A stretch of DNA of 64,000 bases from Persicaria tinctoria. Lineage: Eukaryota > Streptophyta > Magnoliopsida > Caryophyllales > Polygonaceae. Where the stretch lies: positions 37,213,373-37,277,372 of the forward strand of contig JBANSL010000008.1 in NCBI GenBank assembly GCA_037127255.1, in the 5' to 3' direction. Of the stretch, positions 9,685 through 20,401 are shown piece by piece. The first letter of the stretch is position 1. Every line of letters begins with the position of its first letter. The notes beneath the pieces were generated by a model. The model ran no database searches. It had not been told where the DNA came from and worked only from the letters and a program-made list of their open reading frames with translations. A program made the translations under genes and the position numbers.

Positions 9685-10196
9685 ATGATGCCTTCCATGG
9701 ATGGTTCACCTTGGTCATTCTCTGAGAGAATTAGCTTTCCTGAGCAACTTCTTCGTTTGGTTAGTTCATTTGTTGTTGATTTTATTTTTTATCAAATTGG
9801 TTTATTTGCTAGCATCTCTTGAAATCTGTTTGTTTTTGTTAGTTCTTGCCCTTATGCTTCGAAGATAGACTTGGGCCAGGTCTTCCCAGGAGTATCCTCC
9901 TATCTACTAGGGTTCTTCGTGATTTTCCAGTGGAGGTTATGCGTGGAGACTATAGGGTTCCATTTTTGAGGGGTGGTTGGAATGACTTTGCCGAGACTCA
10001 CAGTATCCATATTGGTTCTTCTCTTACCTTTGTTCATAAAGGTGAGAATCGCTTCGACGTCCAGATCTTAGATGCCGTGGGAGATGAGGTGGACGTGGAG
10101 TGGGCTTCCTCAGAGTCAGATGGTCCCCCCTCAAATGGGTTTCGTTTAAGTCAGGGCAGAACTCGCATCATCCCAGGGCGCTTTTCGCGGATATAG
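9685..10196 (+). CDS. B3-domain gene 4 in the Tat element
   Basis: Exon 1 is 9685-9759 (25 codons, ending FPEQLLRL), the intron 9760-9842 (tttg|gttagt ... ttgttag) and exon 2 9843-10196, giving about 142 residues. The domain reads FLPLCFEDRLGPGLPRSILL, DFPVEV, RVPFLRGGWNDFAETHSIHI and SLTFVHKGENRFDVQIL, with all expected B3 strand landmarks. A Ser/acidic and then Arg-rich tail follows. The gene lies just before the 78-bp tandem array and has its own TATA box. The second ATG (9688) is in frame. Undamaged in this copy. DNA binding is inferred from the fold; which residues contact DNA cannot be judged here. Confidence 0.76.
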
Positions 10197-10349
10197 GTTG
10201 AAGGATGCTTGTTTTAATCATGAGTCAACCGCTGTAATTTCTTTCAATAATCATGATACTTTTTGGGAATCCCAAAAGAGTATTTCTTTTGTAATATTTT
10301 AACTGTGGTTTACCGATGGGTTTGGTCCTTTGAAAGGTTGACCAGACTT

Positions 10350-11240
10350 TGAACTCTAAGGATCTGATTAATAATGAAGTGTTATCTTTTGAGAATTTGG
10401 ATTTAATTAAAGACCTGTTGCGAAGCTATGCTCCAGCGTTTTAGGACTTTATACGAAGTATCATCTCTGAGAATGCAGATTCGATCAGAGGCCTGACGCG
10501 GATATAAGCTCCAGCGTCTTAGGACTTTATACGAAGTATCATCTCTGAGAATGCAGATTCGATCAGAGGCCTGATGCGGATATAAGCTCCAGCGTCTTAG
10601 GACTTTATACGAAGTATCATCTCTGAGAATGCAGATTCGATCAGAGGCCTGACGCGGATATAAGCTCCAGCGTCTTAGGACTTTATACGAAGTATCATCT
10701 CTGAGAATGCAGATTCGATCAGAGGCCTGACGCGGATATAAGCTCCAGCGTCTTAGAACTTTATACGAAGTATCATCTCTGAGAATGCAGATTCGATCAG
10801 AGGCCTGACGCGGATATAAGCTCCAGCGTCTTAGGACTTTATACGAAGTATCATCTCTCAGAATGCAGATTCGATCAGAGGCCTGACGCGGATATAAGCT
10901 CCAGCGTCTTAGGACTTTACACGAAGTATCATCTCTGAGAATGCAGATTCGATCAGAGGCCTGACGCGGATATAAGCTCCAGCGTCTTAGGACTTTATAC
11001 GAAGTATCATCTCTGAGAATGCAGATTCGATCAGAGGCCTGACGCGGATATAAGCTCCAGCGTCTTAGGACTTTATACGAAGTATCATCTCTGAGAATGC
11101 AGATTCGATCAGAGGCCTGACGCGGATATGAGCTCCAGCGTCTTAGGACTTTATACGAAGTATCATCTCTGAGAATGCAGATTCGATCAGAGGCCTGACG
11201 CGGATATAAGCTCCAGCGTCTTAGGACTTTATACGAAGTA
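10350..11240. repeat. 78-bp tandem repeat array inside the Tat element
   Basis: Eleven monomers with a strict 78-bp period (starts of the agcgtctta phase at 10435, 10513, 10591 and so on to 11215). Monomers differ by only one or two bases, except that the left edge (10350-10434) holds clearly degenerate copies. Almost every monomer contains gacgcggata; one at about 10573 has gatgcgga. The array lies between pol and the cargo genes, the place where Tat/Ogre elements are known to carry hypervariable tandem repeats that can seed satellites. Confidence 0.95.
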
Positions 11241-11341
11241 TAATTTTTAAATGCGAATCATCATAGAAAGCGCCCTCTAACCGCTTTATTTGATTTTTGC
11301 GGGGGTGACTTAGTTTTATATTTACTTAGCTATTTTGATGG

Positions 11342-14300
11342 TTACACATAATACTTTTTTAGATTGTCCGCGTTCCAAGTCTTGTTCAGGATGATTCCTT
11401 CGGGAGTGCTGAGTTTATATGCTCCTTTTTGGACTTCCTTGACAATAATATACGGTCCTTCCCAGTTGGGATCCAACTTCCCCCCCCCCCCCCCCCCGAC
11501 GTAGCTTGTCGTAACACTAGATCTCCTTCTTTAAGATGCCGCGGGGAAATTCGTTTATCTTGATACTTGGAAAGCCTCCTCTTGTATTCTAGCTCCTTCA
11601 AAGCAGCTGTCATTCGGCGTTCTTCTATGAGATGGAGCTCAAATTCCAGTGCTTCATCATTGATATCCGGGTCATAGGTTATTATCCGTGCCAATGGTAT
11701 CAATCTTTCTACTGGGATGACCGCGTCCATACCAAAGACTAAAGAATATGGGGTTTCTCCAGTGGGAGTCTTCGTTGATGTGCGGTAAGACCAGAGCACT
11801 AATAGTAAGAGTTCTGCCCAACGCCCTTTTGCTGTGTTGCCAAGTTTCTTTTGTATCCCATGTAATAGCTGCCGGTTGGTTGTTTCCGCCTGCCCATTCG
11901 TCTGAGGGTGAGCTACGGAGGAGATTTGAAGATTGATGCCCAGCCCCACACAGAAATCTCTGATCGTTTCGCAATCGAATTGTGGCCCATGGTATGTAAT
12001 TATTGTTTCGGGTACTCCGAAGCGGCAAACAACGTTTCTCCATAAAAACTTTCTCACCTTTTCCGCGGTTATCAATCTCATTGCTTCGGCTTCTACCCAT
12101 TTGGTGAAGTAATCAACTAGGACCAAAACATACCTCAACTGTCCAGGAGCAGTGGGAAATGGTCTGAGAATGTCCATTCCTCAAACAGAAAAAGGGCAAG
12201 CTCCGGCTATACTCTTCATTGTCTCAGAAGGACGGTGATTGAGATTTCCGAACCTTTGGCACGCGTCACATTTCTGTATATAACCTTGGACATCATGTCT
12301 CATTGTAGGCCAATAATATCCTAGCCTGATTGCTTTGGCCACAATAGCTTTCCATCCTTGGTGATGTGAGCAAACCCCATCATGTAGTTCCTCCACTACT
12401 TGACTTCCTTCTTCTGATGATACGCACAACAGATCAGGTAAGCAGTACCCTCTCTTGTACAGTTTTCCTTCCCGAATAGTGAATCGAGAGGATTTAATGA
12501 GTATCTTCTTAGTAGCGGCCCTGTCTCCAAGTAGGGTACCTTTACCTAAATAATCCGCGATTGGTGCTCTCCAGTCTTCTACCTCCATTTCTTGTACCTG
12601 ATAGATTTCTTGGATGAGTCTTCGGTTGCTCATTCTTTCCAGAATCACCTCTTTTCCTACTTCTTCTGGCATTGCAGCTCCCAAACGTGCCAACGCGTCC
12701 GCTTGCTGGTTGTCACTCCTAGGAACAGTGGTTACACAAAAACTCAAAAAAGCTCTAGAAAGCGCCTGCGCTTTTCTCTGGTAATCTGGCATTAATCCAG
12801 TCCTGGCTTCATATTCCTCTGATATTTGCCGCGTCACGACTTCTGAATCGGTGAAAACTGATATTTGCCTAGCACCCTTAATCAAAGCTATTTCCAGTCC
12901 AGCTAGCAAGGCTTCATATTCGGCTTCATTGTTGGTAGTTTGGAAATCCAACTTGTAGGCATAGTTGTACTGCCGTTCATCAGGTGCTGTTAGTGTAACC
13001 CCTGCTCCGCATCCATCTTTGTTAGCTGCACCATCTACCCTGAGTGTCCACTCACTTCTTTCCGTTAGAGAGCTTGATTCGAAACTTGTCTCACTAATGA
13101 AATCAGCCAGAAATTGAGCGAGGGTCGCTTTCCGCGGAGTGTATTCTATCTCAAATTCTGTGAGTTCGACTGCCCATTTCATCATTCTCCCTAATAAACA
13201 TGGCGAGTGGAGGATCTGTCGCATTGGCAAATCTGTCATTACTCGGACTGGATGATCTTGAAAATAAGGCCTTAGCCTTCTTGCCGCGAATGTTAAACAC
13301 AGGATCATTTTCTCCACTGGTTCATATCTTGTCTCCGCGTCCTGAAGAACACGACTGATGTAGTAGACCGGGAACTTCTCTTCTCGCGTTAAAACTGCAC
13401 TGATGGTGACATTTTTTACAGATAAATACAGATGGAGGATTTCTTGTTTCTCAGGTTGGTGAAGGGTGGGAAGCGATGTTAGAAAAAGTTTTAAATTTTC
13501 AAAGGCTTCTTGCAATTCGGGAGTCCACTGTATCGGTCCCTTTTTCTTGAGTAGAGCGAAGAAAGACAACGACTTATCCGCCAGGCAGGAGCAAAAACGG
13601 CTCAAATAGTTCACTGCTCCATTTAGAGATTGTAATTCTTTGATTGTCCGCGGTGGTTGAAGATTTTGAATTGCTGTAATTTTTTCAGGATTAACATCAA
13701 TTCCTCTATGGCTAACCATAAAACCAAGGAATTTTTCAGAATCAACCCCAAAAACACATTTTTCTGCGTTTAAATTCAAACCTCCTCTTCGAAGGGAATC
13801 AAAAGTCTCCTATAAATCCGCGACGTGATCTTCTGCTCTTTCACTTTTGACGACAATATCATCAACATAAATCGAAGCAGTCCTGCCAATTTGATTACGA
13901 AAGATCCGATCGACTGTTCTCTGAAACGTTGCTCCCGCATTTCTGAGTCCAAAAGGCATGACGCGCTAGCAAAAGATTCCCTGGCCGGTGATGAAAGTCG
14001 TAGCTTTTTTGTCTGAAGGATCCAGGTTTATCTGATTGTATCCTGAGTACGCATCAAGAAAACTAAGGACTTTGTTTCCCGCGGTTCCATCGACAAGTTC
14101 ATCTATGGATGGAAGTGGGTAACTATCCTTAGGGCAGGATTTGTTAAGATCAGTAAAATCAATACACATCCTCCACTTCCCATTAGATTTCTTCACCAGG
14201 ACTACGTTTGAAAGCCATTCAGAATCTTCCACTTCTTCTATGAAGCCAGCTTCTAAAAGTTTATTAGTTTCTTCCCTTGCCACGGCAGCTTTTTCTGGTG

Positions 14301-14733
14301 CCATTTTTCTCCTCTTCTGCACTACAGGTTTCGTTCCCGGGCGAATCCTCAAAGTATGTAAAGCTATTGCAGACGGGACACCTAGCAGGTCTCGAGGACT
14401 CCATGCAAAGATGTCTCTTGACCTTGCTATGATTTCTAAAACTCTAGCTCTTTCTCTTACTTCCAATGCTTGTCCCAGATAGACTTTTTCCTTCGAGTTA
14501 GAGAAGGGTGTAAATGCAATTTTCTCATCTGTGGTAGACATCTTGACTTCTGTCGGCCGAACCTCCAATTCAACTTCTGAGAAATCAGCTGAGTCACTGT
14601 CTCCGACCTCGGATTCGCAATTCTCACTTACACACATTACTTCTTTATTTTTCTTGATGGAGGTTAAGTAACAGCTTCTGCTTTCCGGTTGTTGTCCGCG
14701 GACCTCACCTATTCCTCCACCTGGTAACGGGAA
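11342..14733 (-). pseudogene. Tat-type pol (RT, RNase H, archaeal-like RNase H, integrase), multiply broken
   Basis: Reading from 14733 down: the end of protease, then RT (NGKWRMCIDFTDLN, a YVDD core at 13858-13869), a degenerate RNase H, and a second RNase H with D, E, D, D landmarks (RVDGAA, NNEAEYEALLAGL, VFTDSE, NQQADALARL). Integrase follows with a zinc-binding H...H...CDAC segment near 12250-12400 and a core from 12178 down. In-frame stops occur at 13966-13968, 13810-13812 and 12181-12183; the last replaces the Trp next to the first catalytic Asp. The second catalytic Asp of integrase is Tyr (ITYHGPQF), while the third, Glu (NGQAE), is present. An 18-C run at 11480-11497 shifts the frame just before the C-terminal segment, whose true stop would be at 11342-11344. 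This copy cannot make active polymerase and integrase. Confidence 0.9.
11480..11497. repeat. Poly-C run of 18 that shifts the pol frame
   Basis: Eighteen consecutive C on the plus strand lie inside the integrase C-terminal region. On either side the pol reading frame continues in different phases. Slippage in vivo or a sequencing or assembly error are both possible. Confidence 0.9.
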
Positions 14734-16530
14734 TTATCCCAAAAAGTGGTAGATTGAAACTACCATTTGGAATTTGTAAAGCGAGACACGGCCCAGCAAA
14801 GCATTATACACGGTGGGAATTTTCACTACCGTGAACACAATATTTTCCATACGCCTGTTAGGAGGCGTCCCCAGAACCACTGTAAGCTCGATTGTACCGG
14901 CCACTTGTACTTCTCCTCCTGAAAATGTGATTAGCGTTCCTGGATACGGTTTCAATGAAGCCGCGGAGATTCCCATTTGAGAAAATGCTTCCCACGATAG
15001 GATGTCCACAGAGAACCCGGTATCAATAAATACTCTTTTGACGGTTTTGGCAGCTATCTGTGCGTGAATGACCAGTGGGTCTGAATGTGGCATTCTTATT
15101 TCCTCCGCGTCTTTCGGAGTGAAGGAAATGTTTTCATGCTGCGTGAGAGAAATTCTTCTACTTGACGCGGATGGTGGCTGTCTTCCTTCCCTCTCATAGT
15201 TTCTTTTTTCCTGCCTGCTAGACCCGGCCATAGACAAACCTCCCGCAAGGGTGTTGATGAAGCCTTCCGGTTCGGGTATCTGACCTCCTTCTGTCTTTCG
15301 AGCTTCTCTTTGATTGACAGATCTCTGAGCTACTGGTATGTTGTTGTATCTCCCTCCGCGTCCTCTTCTTCCTCTCCCTCTTCCCCGGTTATGGAATGGG
15401 AGATCTCTGCGCGGATCATGTTGCCTATCAAATCGTTCTTGTGGATTCCGAGATTCATCAAACCTAGGACCTCTGTCCTCCCATCGAGGTCTGTGATCGG
15501 GTCGGTTCTCTCTCCTAGGTGGAGGTCTCACATCGTGATTTCTGTATTGATTTTCTCGTGGATGATGAGCGCGTGGAGGATCTTCCCTACGACAAGATCC
15601 TTGACCTCTTTCTAAGTTCTGTATTGATTTTCTCGTGGATGATGAGCGCGTGGAGGATCTTCCCCCAGCTCCTTGCCTGATGGAATTCAAATCAAGCATA
15701 GTCTTCTTTCTCGACCGCGCACTTCCAAAATGAGAAGTGAAGATGTGAGACATTTGGGCGAAATTGGTCACGGACCCTTTGGGAAGGTTGGTGAACCAAG
15801 TTAGTGCGATCTTTGTTAAGGTCGAAGGGAACATTCTGCATAACATGGCGTCATTGTACTCGTTAATCCCCATTGCGGTAGCAAAATGACAAAGATGATC
15901 TTCAGGATCAGTTGTTCCGTCATACTTCATGAGGTTCACATCTCTCCATCGCTTCGGTACTGTCGCGGAGCAGATCTCTTGAGTAAACACTGATGGGAAT
16001 CCGGCTGGTGCATTCTCGTTTCTTTTTTCTACAGAGTCAGATTTAGTCGAGGTCGAAACATCTGTCGACCTATCTCCGCGTCGATGTTTACCTTCTCTGT
16101 GATAGTGATCATCTTGCCACGTCTGGTATGGCACTTCTTGGTTCTGAAAATCATAGTTCCAGTTACTGGGATTTTCATAAACAGTGTTACGACGATCAAA
16201 ATTCCCATACTGTCCTTCTGGCCTATAATTTCCTTGTTGACGCGGATTCTGTCCCCATTGATCATAGTAAAAGTATTGAGCCTGCTCCTGTTGAAAAGGA
16301 TTTGGCTGTTCGTGTCGTGCTTCATAATACCAGAAGTTTTGTGGGATGAATCCTCCGTCTAATCCATACTGATTACCGTAGGGTTGAGGAGGAGTTTCGA
16401 GGTTCTGTTCCCCCATCTCGGCATTAGGATTAGTTGGGGGTGTCAGCGGGACATACATGCTTGAGGCTTCTTGATCTTGGTGATCTCCTTGACTCATGTC
16501 CTGAGTCTGGTGATTTTGGCTATCACCCAT
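14734..16530 (-). pseudogene. Tat-type gag-protease, internally deleted
   Basis: The ATG at 16530 opens 598 codons: a Gln/Asn/Tyr-rich N-terminus, then a capsid-like Retrotrans_gag region (MKYDGTTDPEDHL, TWFTNLPKGSVTNF, MLDLNSIRQGAG), after which the expected second half of the capsid is missing. A 77-bp tandem duplication (15541 versus 15618) replaces it, so a short out-of-frame stretch is followed by an Arg-rich segment. No Cys-His zinc knuckle is visible. The aspartic protease follows with a DTG active site (VFIDTGFSVDILSWEAF) and the ALLGR block. A TAA at 14734-14736 interrupts the frame that would otherwise run on into pol. The product, if any, would be a defective Gag. Confidence 0.85.
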
Positions 16531-16645
16531 TTCCTTGCTATTGTGAATCTGTCGTGTCAGAAAGTTCGATGTTAGATATCTGAAAACTTACATTTGTAGA
16601 TTTTAATCAACTTAAAATAGGAAACCCCTTAGTGTGAGGGGGTTT

Positions 16646-16661
16646 CCCACAGACGGCGCCA
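16646..16661 (-). other. Primer binding site of the Tat element
   Basis: The minus strand reads tggcgccgtctgtggg immediately inside the 5' LTR, separated from it by one base. It begins with TGG, complementary to a tRNA 3' CCA. The tRNA identity is not assigned. The adjacent gag start at 16530 fits the polarity. Confidence 0.75.
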
Positions 16662-16662
16662 G

Positions 16663-17376
16663 TGAAAAACCGCGAAACGAAAGGCCACCATTTTTATGTG
16701 GGGCCCGGGAACCTCCTTGATGAAATGTACGTCCTTCTCAACGGACTTACCTGACCCGCGCCGAAGGAATCGACGCGGCCCAACCTGTGCCGCGGGAAGG
16801 TAAGTTAATTTGTTTTAACTACGAATGGCGGTTCCCTTATCGAGTTTTTCCTAGACAATTTGGAAACCTAGTTTACTATACCTCTCGTCGTTGAATGTCT
16901 TGAGGTTTATTAATGTCAACTCTTAATAGAATTTTACGCTAAAAATAGACAGGTTTTACATCCGCGGAGATTGACATTAGCACATGATGTGTAATCTCTT
17001 CTTTTTATCAGACTTCTCTTTCGCGTGTAATTGCTTCTTTCACTTCTTTCTCCTGGTTTCACTATATCTTAATCCGCCTTCCTCTCGTCCCTTTCGTTTC
17101 CAAAAAGTCCCCTTTTCACTATGAAGTTTTTCCTTATAAGACTTTCGATTCTCATGCATGTCATTCCACGTGGCGTTCTGCTTTCAACACGTGTTATACT
17201 CGTGGGATGTGGGCATGATTGCCACGTATCTGTTCTTTTTTATCCGCGGACGATTTCTTATGAGTAGCTTCTTGGACCTTCGTCCGCGGATAATAAAGTC
17301 TTCTTGTTTTGTTTTTTACTTATTTGTTTGGTACTTTTTGTGTTTTGACAGATGTTTCTCGGCCTTGGTTTAGTCA
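16663..17376 (-). repeat. 5' LTR of the Tat element
   Basis: 714 bp with TG...CA ends, about 99% identical to 3277-3990 and followed by the TSD gagat (17377-17381). The gag-pol transcript should start within it on the minus strand. The exact TATA box and start site were not fixed. Confidence 0.95.
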
Positions 17377-17381
17377 GAGAT

Positions 17382-18335
17382 TATCTCCTTTAATGTGTTT
17401 TTCACAAATAAATGAACAATGAGTTTTATTCCCTCTAGCGTGCAAGGTCTTAGAATGAATGAATGAGAGAGTTAATCTCTTAAGTAGTCATGCATTGCTC
17501 GATTCAAATATAGAGCGTTGAATCCGATTAAACTGAAGTAGGACTGGAAAAAAAAAAGTTTAAAAGACCAATTATATGGATACAAGGATATAATATATTG
17601 GTATAATAGTATGCTCGTTAATCTCATTAAAACAAATGTGAAAGATCTTAGAATGGCAAGTGCTGTTGAATTATTCTATACTAATTTCACTTCTTTCATT
17701 TCATCATGATTTTGTTTGATGGTATTATACAATACAGTATATCCTATGAAAAGATCATACAGTATACAGTCACCAATTTATTTCAAAAAATAGATAAAAA
17801 AAAAGAGTCATACAAACCATAGGAGATGGAAAGGGTTTGTTTTTCTCATTTCATAAACTTTATTAGTCATTGAAAGAAACAAAAATAGCTTTTGAAAAGG
17901 TTATACACAAAAAATGTTGAAATAGTATGTAACATGATGGTGACAAAGGGCAACTGTTTTATTCTTTATTACTTTTACATGAAATGCTGATAGATGCAAA
18001 ATTACCAATGTACCCAAAGAAGTTCAGTAGTAACACATCAATGACATTGGTTCACTATCTCTACACTGTATATCCTTCATGGCTTCTTTCTCTACAAGTA
18101 GTGTCCTCTTCCCATCAGTGCATCAAAAACAGGCAAAATCTTTATGTGTGTATCTACAGCTCTTCAGAGTGGTCTCCGGAGATGCCCAAATCAGCAGCAA
18201 AGAAGTCATATAATCCACCACTGCCAATGTCATCAAGAAATCATTCTGTTAATAAAACAGAAGTTATTTCCATCTAACACTATCCTCCAGGCAGTCTTAG
18301 TAAAGGAATCAAACCAAAACTGTTAGGGTTATGGC
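17382..18335. other. Intergenic DNA and 3' flank of the aspartic protease gene
   Basis: AT-rich and without a convincing ORF. The part from about 17980 to 18335 is of more mixed composition and is the likely 3' UTR of the minus-strand protease gene. Nothing else is recognised. Confidence 0.5.
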
Positions 18336-20401
18336 TCAGAACTTGGGAGGTTTGTCACAATTTTCAGATATCCAGCCAATTTGCTGCTTCTCGTTGTCGT
18401 AGATCACCAGTCTGTCCTGCACAGATACGTCTGCAATGAACAGGAAAGACCAAATGTCAGCGTATTACAGATAATAAGCTTATCCACCATCTTGCGGTGT
18501 GCAAATTTAAGCTCCTCATTTTGCTTTGTTTTCTCACCTCCAAGCACATTTAAATCTCCCAGTTCTGCCTCACTGCCATCTAAAATCGCCAAGCAAACAT
18601 TGCCCTTTTCCTGGAAATGACAGTTTTATTATTATCAAGATTACCAAAAAATTTCATCAATTCCACAGTAATATGTAGGCAACTGCTTACATTAATGATA
18701 AGATAATGTTGAGGTAGCAGCTCCAAAACCGCCTTCTTGGGATTCTTGAAGCGAATCGCTAAAGGTTTGAAGTAACTTCTGACATCGTTAATTGATTTGA
18801 AGGGTTTTGTGCCTTTCCAGCATATCGGGAGGGTCTTATCCTCAGGTGCATTGTTTAAAATTTTTGAGTTGATATTCTTGTTTATCTGCATCAGTTTAAT
18901 GTCCATTCAGTTCTAGGTACAGCAAAACCAGTTAACCAAAAACAAATTGTAGGCTGTGCGATTTTACCATGGATACCGTACTCCTGTAAGCTTCTTTATT
19001 CAAGTATGTGAATGTGCTTCCACTGTCGAAAATAAATGACAGGCCGTTATTCATGACCTTCTGCCCATCAAATTGTAGTTCTGCTGGCCCGACGGTGTAG
19101 TACTTCCTGAAAATTATCCGATATTATAAGGTCATCAAAGCTACTGGATGGAGTCAACAGTTAGAAATCAGACGAATGAGTGCATGACATAAGGAGGCTT
19201 ACCCTGCTGAGTTTTTCAACATTGGTACCCAAACAACACCAGAAGGAAGCTGATTACCTCCCAAAAAGAGATAGCCACCTCCTTTACTACTAAAGCAGTG
19301 ACCAAAAACATTTCGTGTCACTCCCATATCTTGTAGTTGTGACAAGATGCTCGATTTAGCATTGCTTAAGCCTAGAACTCCATCTACATAAGGGGCATGA
19401 TTTGCTCCAGTTTCTTGATCATAGCCACACCTGTAAGCATGAGGGAAACACTTTTAGACAGACGAATCATTAAATCTAACATGCTCTAGCACTAAGTTGT
19501 TTCCAGAGACACCAGAAAGTGCCAATCGTTCATGGTGCATTGAAAAGCTAAGCTATATCAGACAGCAATGTCAGCAGGGTAGAGATTTAATCACCCGAAA
19601 GTAAGAGACAGACTAATATCCGAACGGTTTGTCAACTGTAGGTGGAAGTAATCCTTCAGCAATACGCCTAGAGACGAACCATGATCCGCATACTCAATCT
19701 CATAGTCGCACTGGTCGGCAGGGTTATGGCAAGGGTAGTTTGAAGGGTGAGGAACGAAGGAACAAAAGGGGTCCTTGCAAAGCAAAATACTTTTGCTCGG
19801 CTTGTAAGGAGCATGTGGACCCTGCATTCATTGACAAAACATCAAAGCATGAATTACCCCAAAGCAGTCCCAAATTGAAGATGAATCAACTCTAGGTTAT
19901 GGGATACCTTGACACAATGGGCACAAGGGGCATCACACTGAACCCAAGTAAGATCACTACCAGTATCAACATCAAGATAAAATGGCTTAGGCGGTTGGCC
20001 TATGTACAGGATTGCGTAGAAGTATCTGCACGAGAATCAAATGGCATTCAATCAAATCATTAATCCCTTCCAAGTTTCAATCACTGCAACTAGGTTAGGG
20101 TTCCTTCAATTAACAAAGAAAGACACAAATTGGGGAAATCTTGAATCCAACTTGGAAGATTCATAATCAAGATTCAAGAACCGAATGAAATCATGGAAAA
20201 GAAAGCATACCCATCGGGATAAACTCTGCCACCAACGGGGAACACGACAGTAGATCCCGAACTCTTGCTGCCAGTTCTCTTGAAGGCTTTGAGGCTCAGA
20301 AGCTCCTGGGAATCGGCAGAGCCCATAGCCAGGAGAAGAGCAAGAGCACAAGCCAGGAACCTGAAAATCCATGGCCGATTGTGGATTCTTTCAGTCGTCA
20401 T
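18336..20401 (-). CDS. A1-family aspartic protease, secreted or membrane-targeted type
   Basis: Eight exons on the minus strand: 20401-20211, 20025-19908, 19821-19595, 19430-19203, 19106-18968, 18885-18691, 18610-18538 and 18430-18336. All have GT-AG introns and phases that join without a break, giving 421 residues. Residues about 12-28 are a hydrophobic signal or anchor (FLACALALLLAMGSA). The first catalytic motif is DTGSDLTWVQC (Asp84), followed by a Cys-rich insert typical of plant aspartic proteases (CDAPCAHC, QCDYEIEYADHGSSLGVL). The second is FDSGSTFTYL (Asp282). The C-terminal part carries PLAIRFKNPKK and ends DNEKQQIGWISENCDKPPK. It should cleave peptides in the secretory route. The closest known group by recollection is the APCB1/ASP1-like class. 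An in-frame ATG at 20449 could start the protein earlier, but 20401 gives a better signal peptide. Confidence 0.92.

Larger units (their letters stand above)
3277..17376 (-). mobile_element. Complete Tat-lineage Ty3/gypsy LTR retrotransposon with extra gene cargo
   Basis: Two 714-bp direct repeats (3277-3990 and 16663-17376) start TG and end CA, differ at about seven positions (about 99% identity) and are flanked by the 5-bp target duplication gagat (3272-3276, 17377-17381). Gag, protease, RT, two RNase H domains and integrase read on the minus strand, so the right repeat is the 5' LTR. The second, archaeal-like RNase H is diagnostic of the Tat (Ogre/Retand) group. Between integrase and the 3' LTR lie a 78-bp tandem array, four B3-domain genes and a spliced antisense gene. 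At 14.1 kb it is long for a Ty3/gypsy element. LTR identity suggests insertion well under a million years ago at commonly used substitution rates. Gag-pol is now defective. Confidence 0.95.

Noticed and set aside
10350..11240. CRISPR-like array
   Set aside because: The monomers are directly adjacent with no unique spacers, in a plant retroelement. It is a simple tandem repeat.
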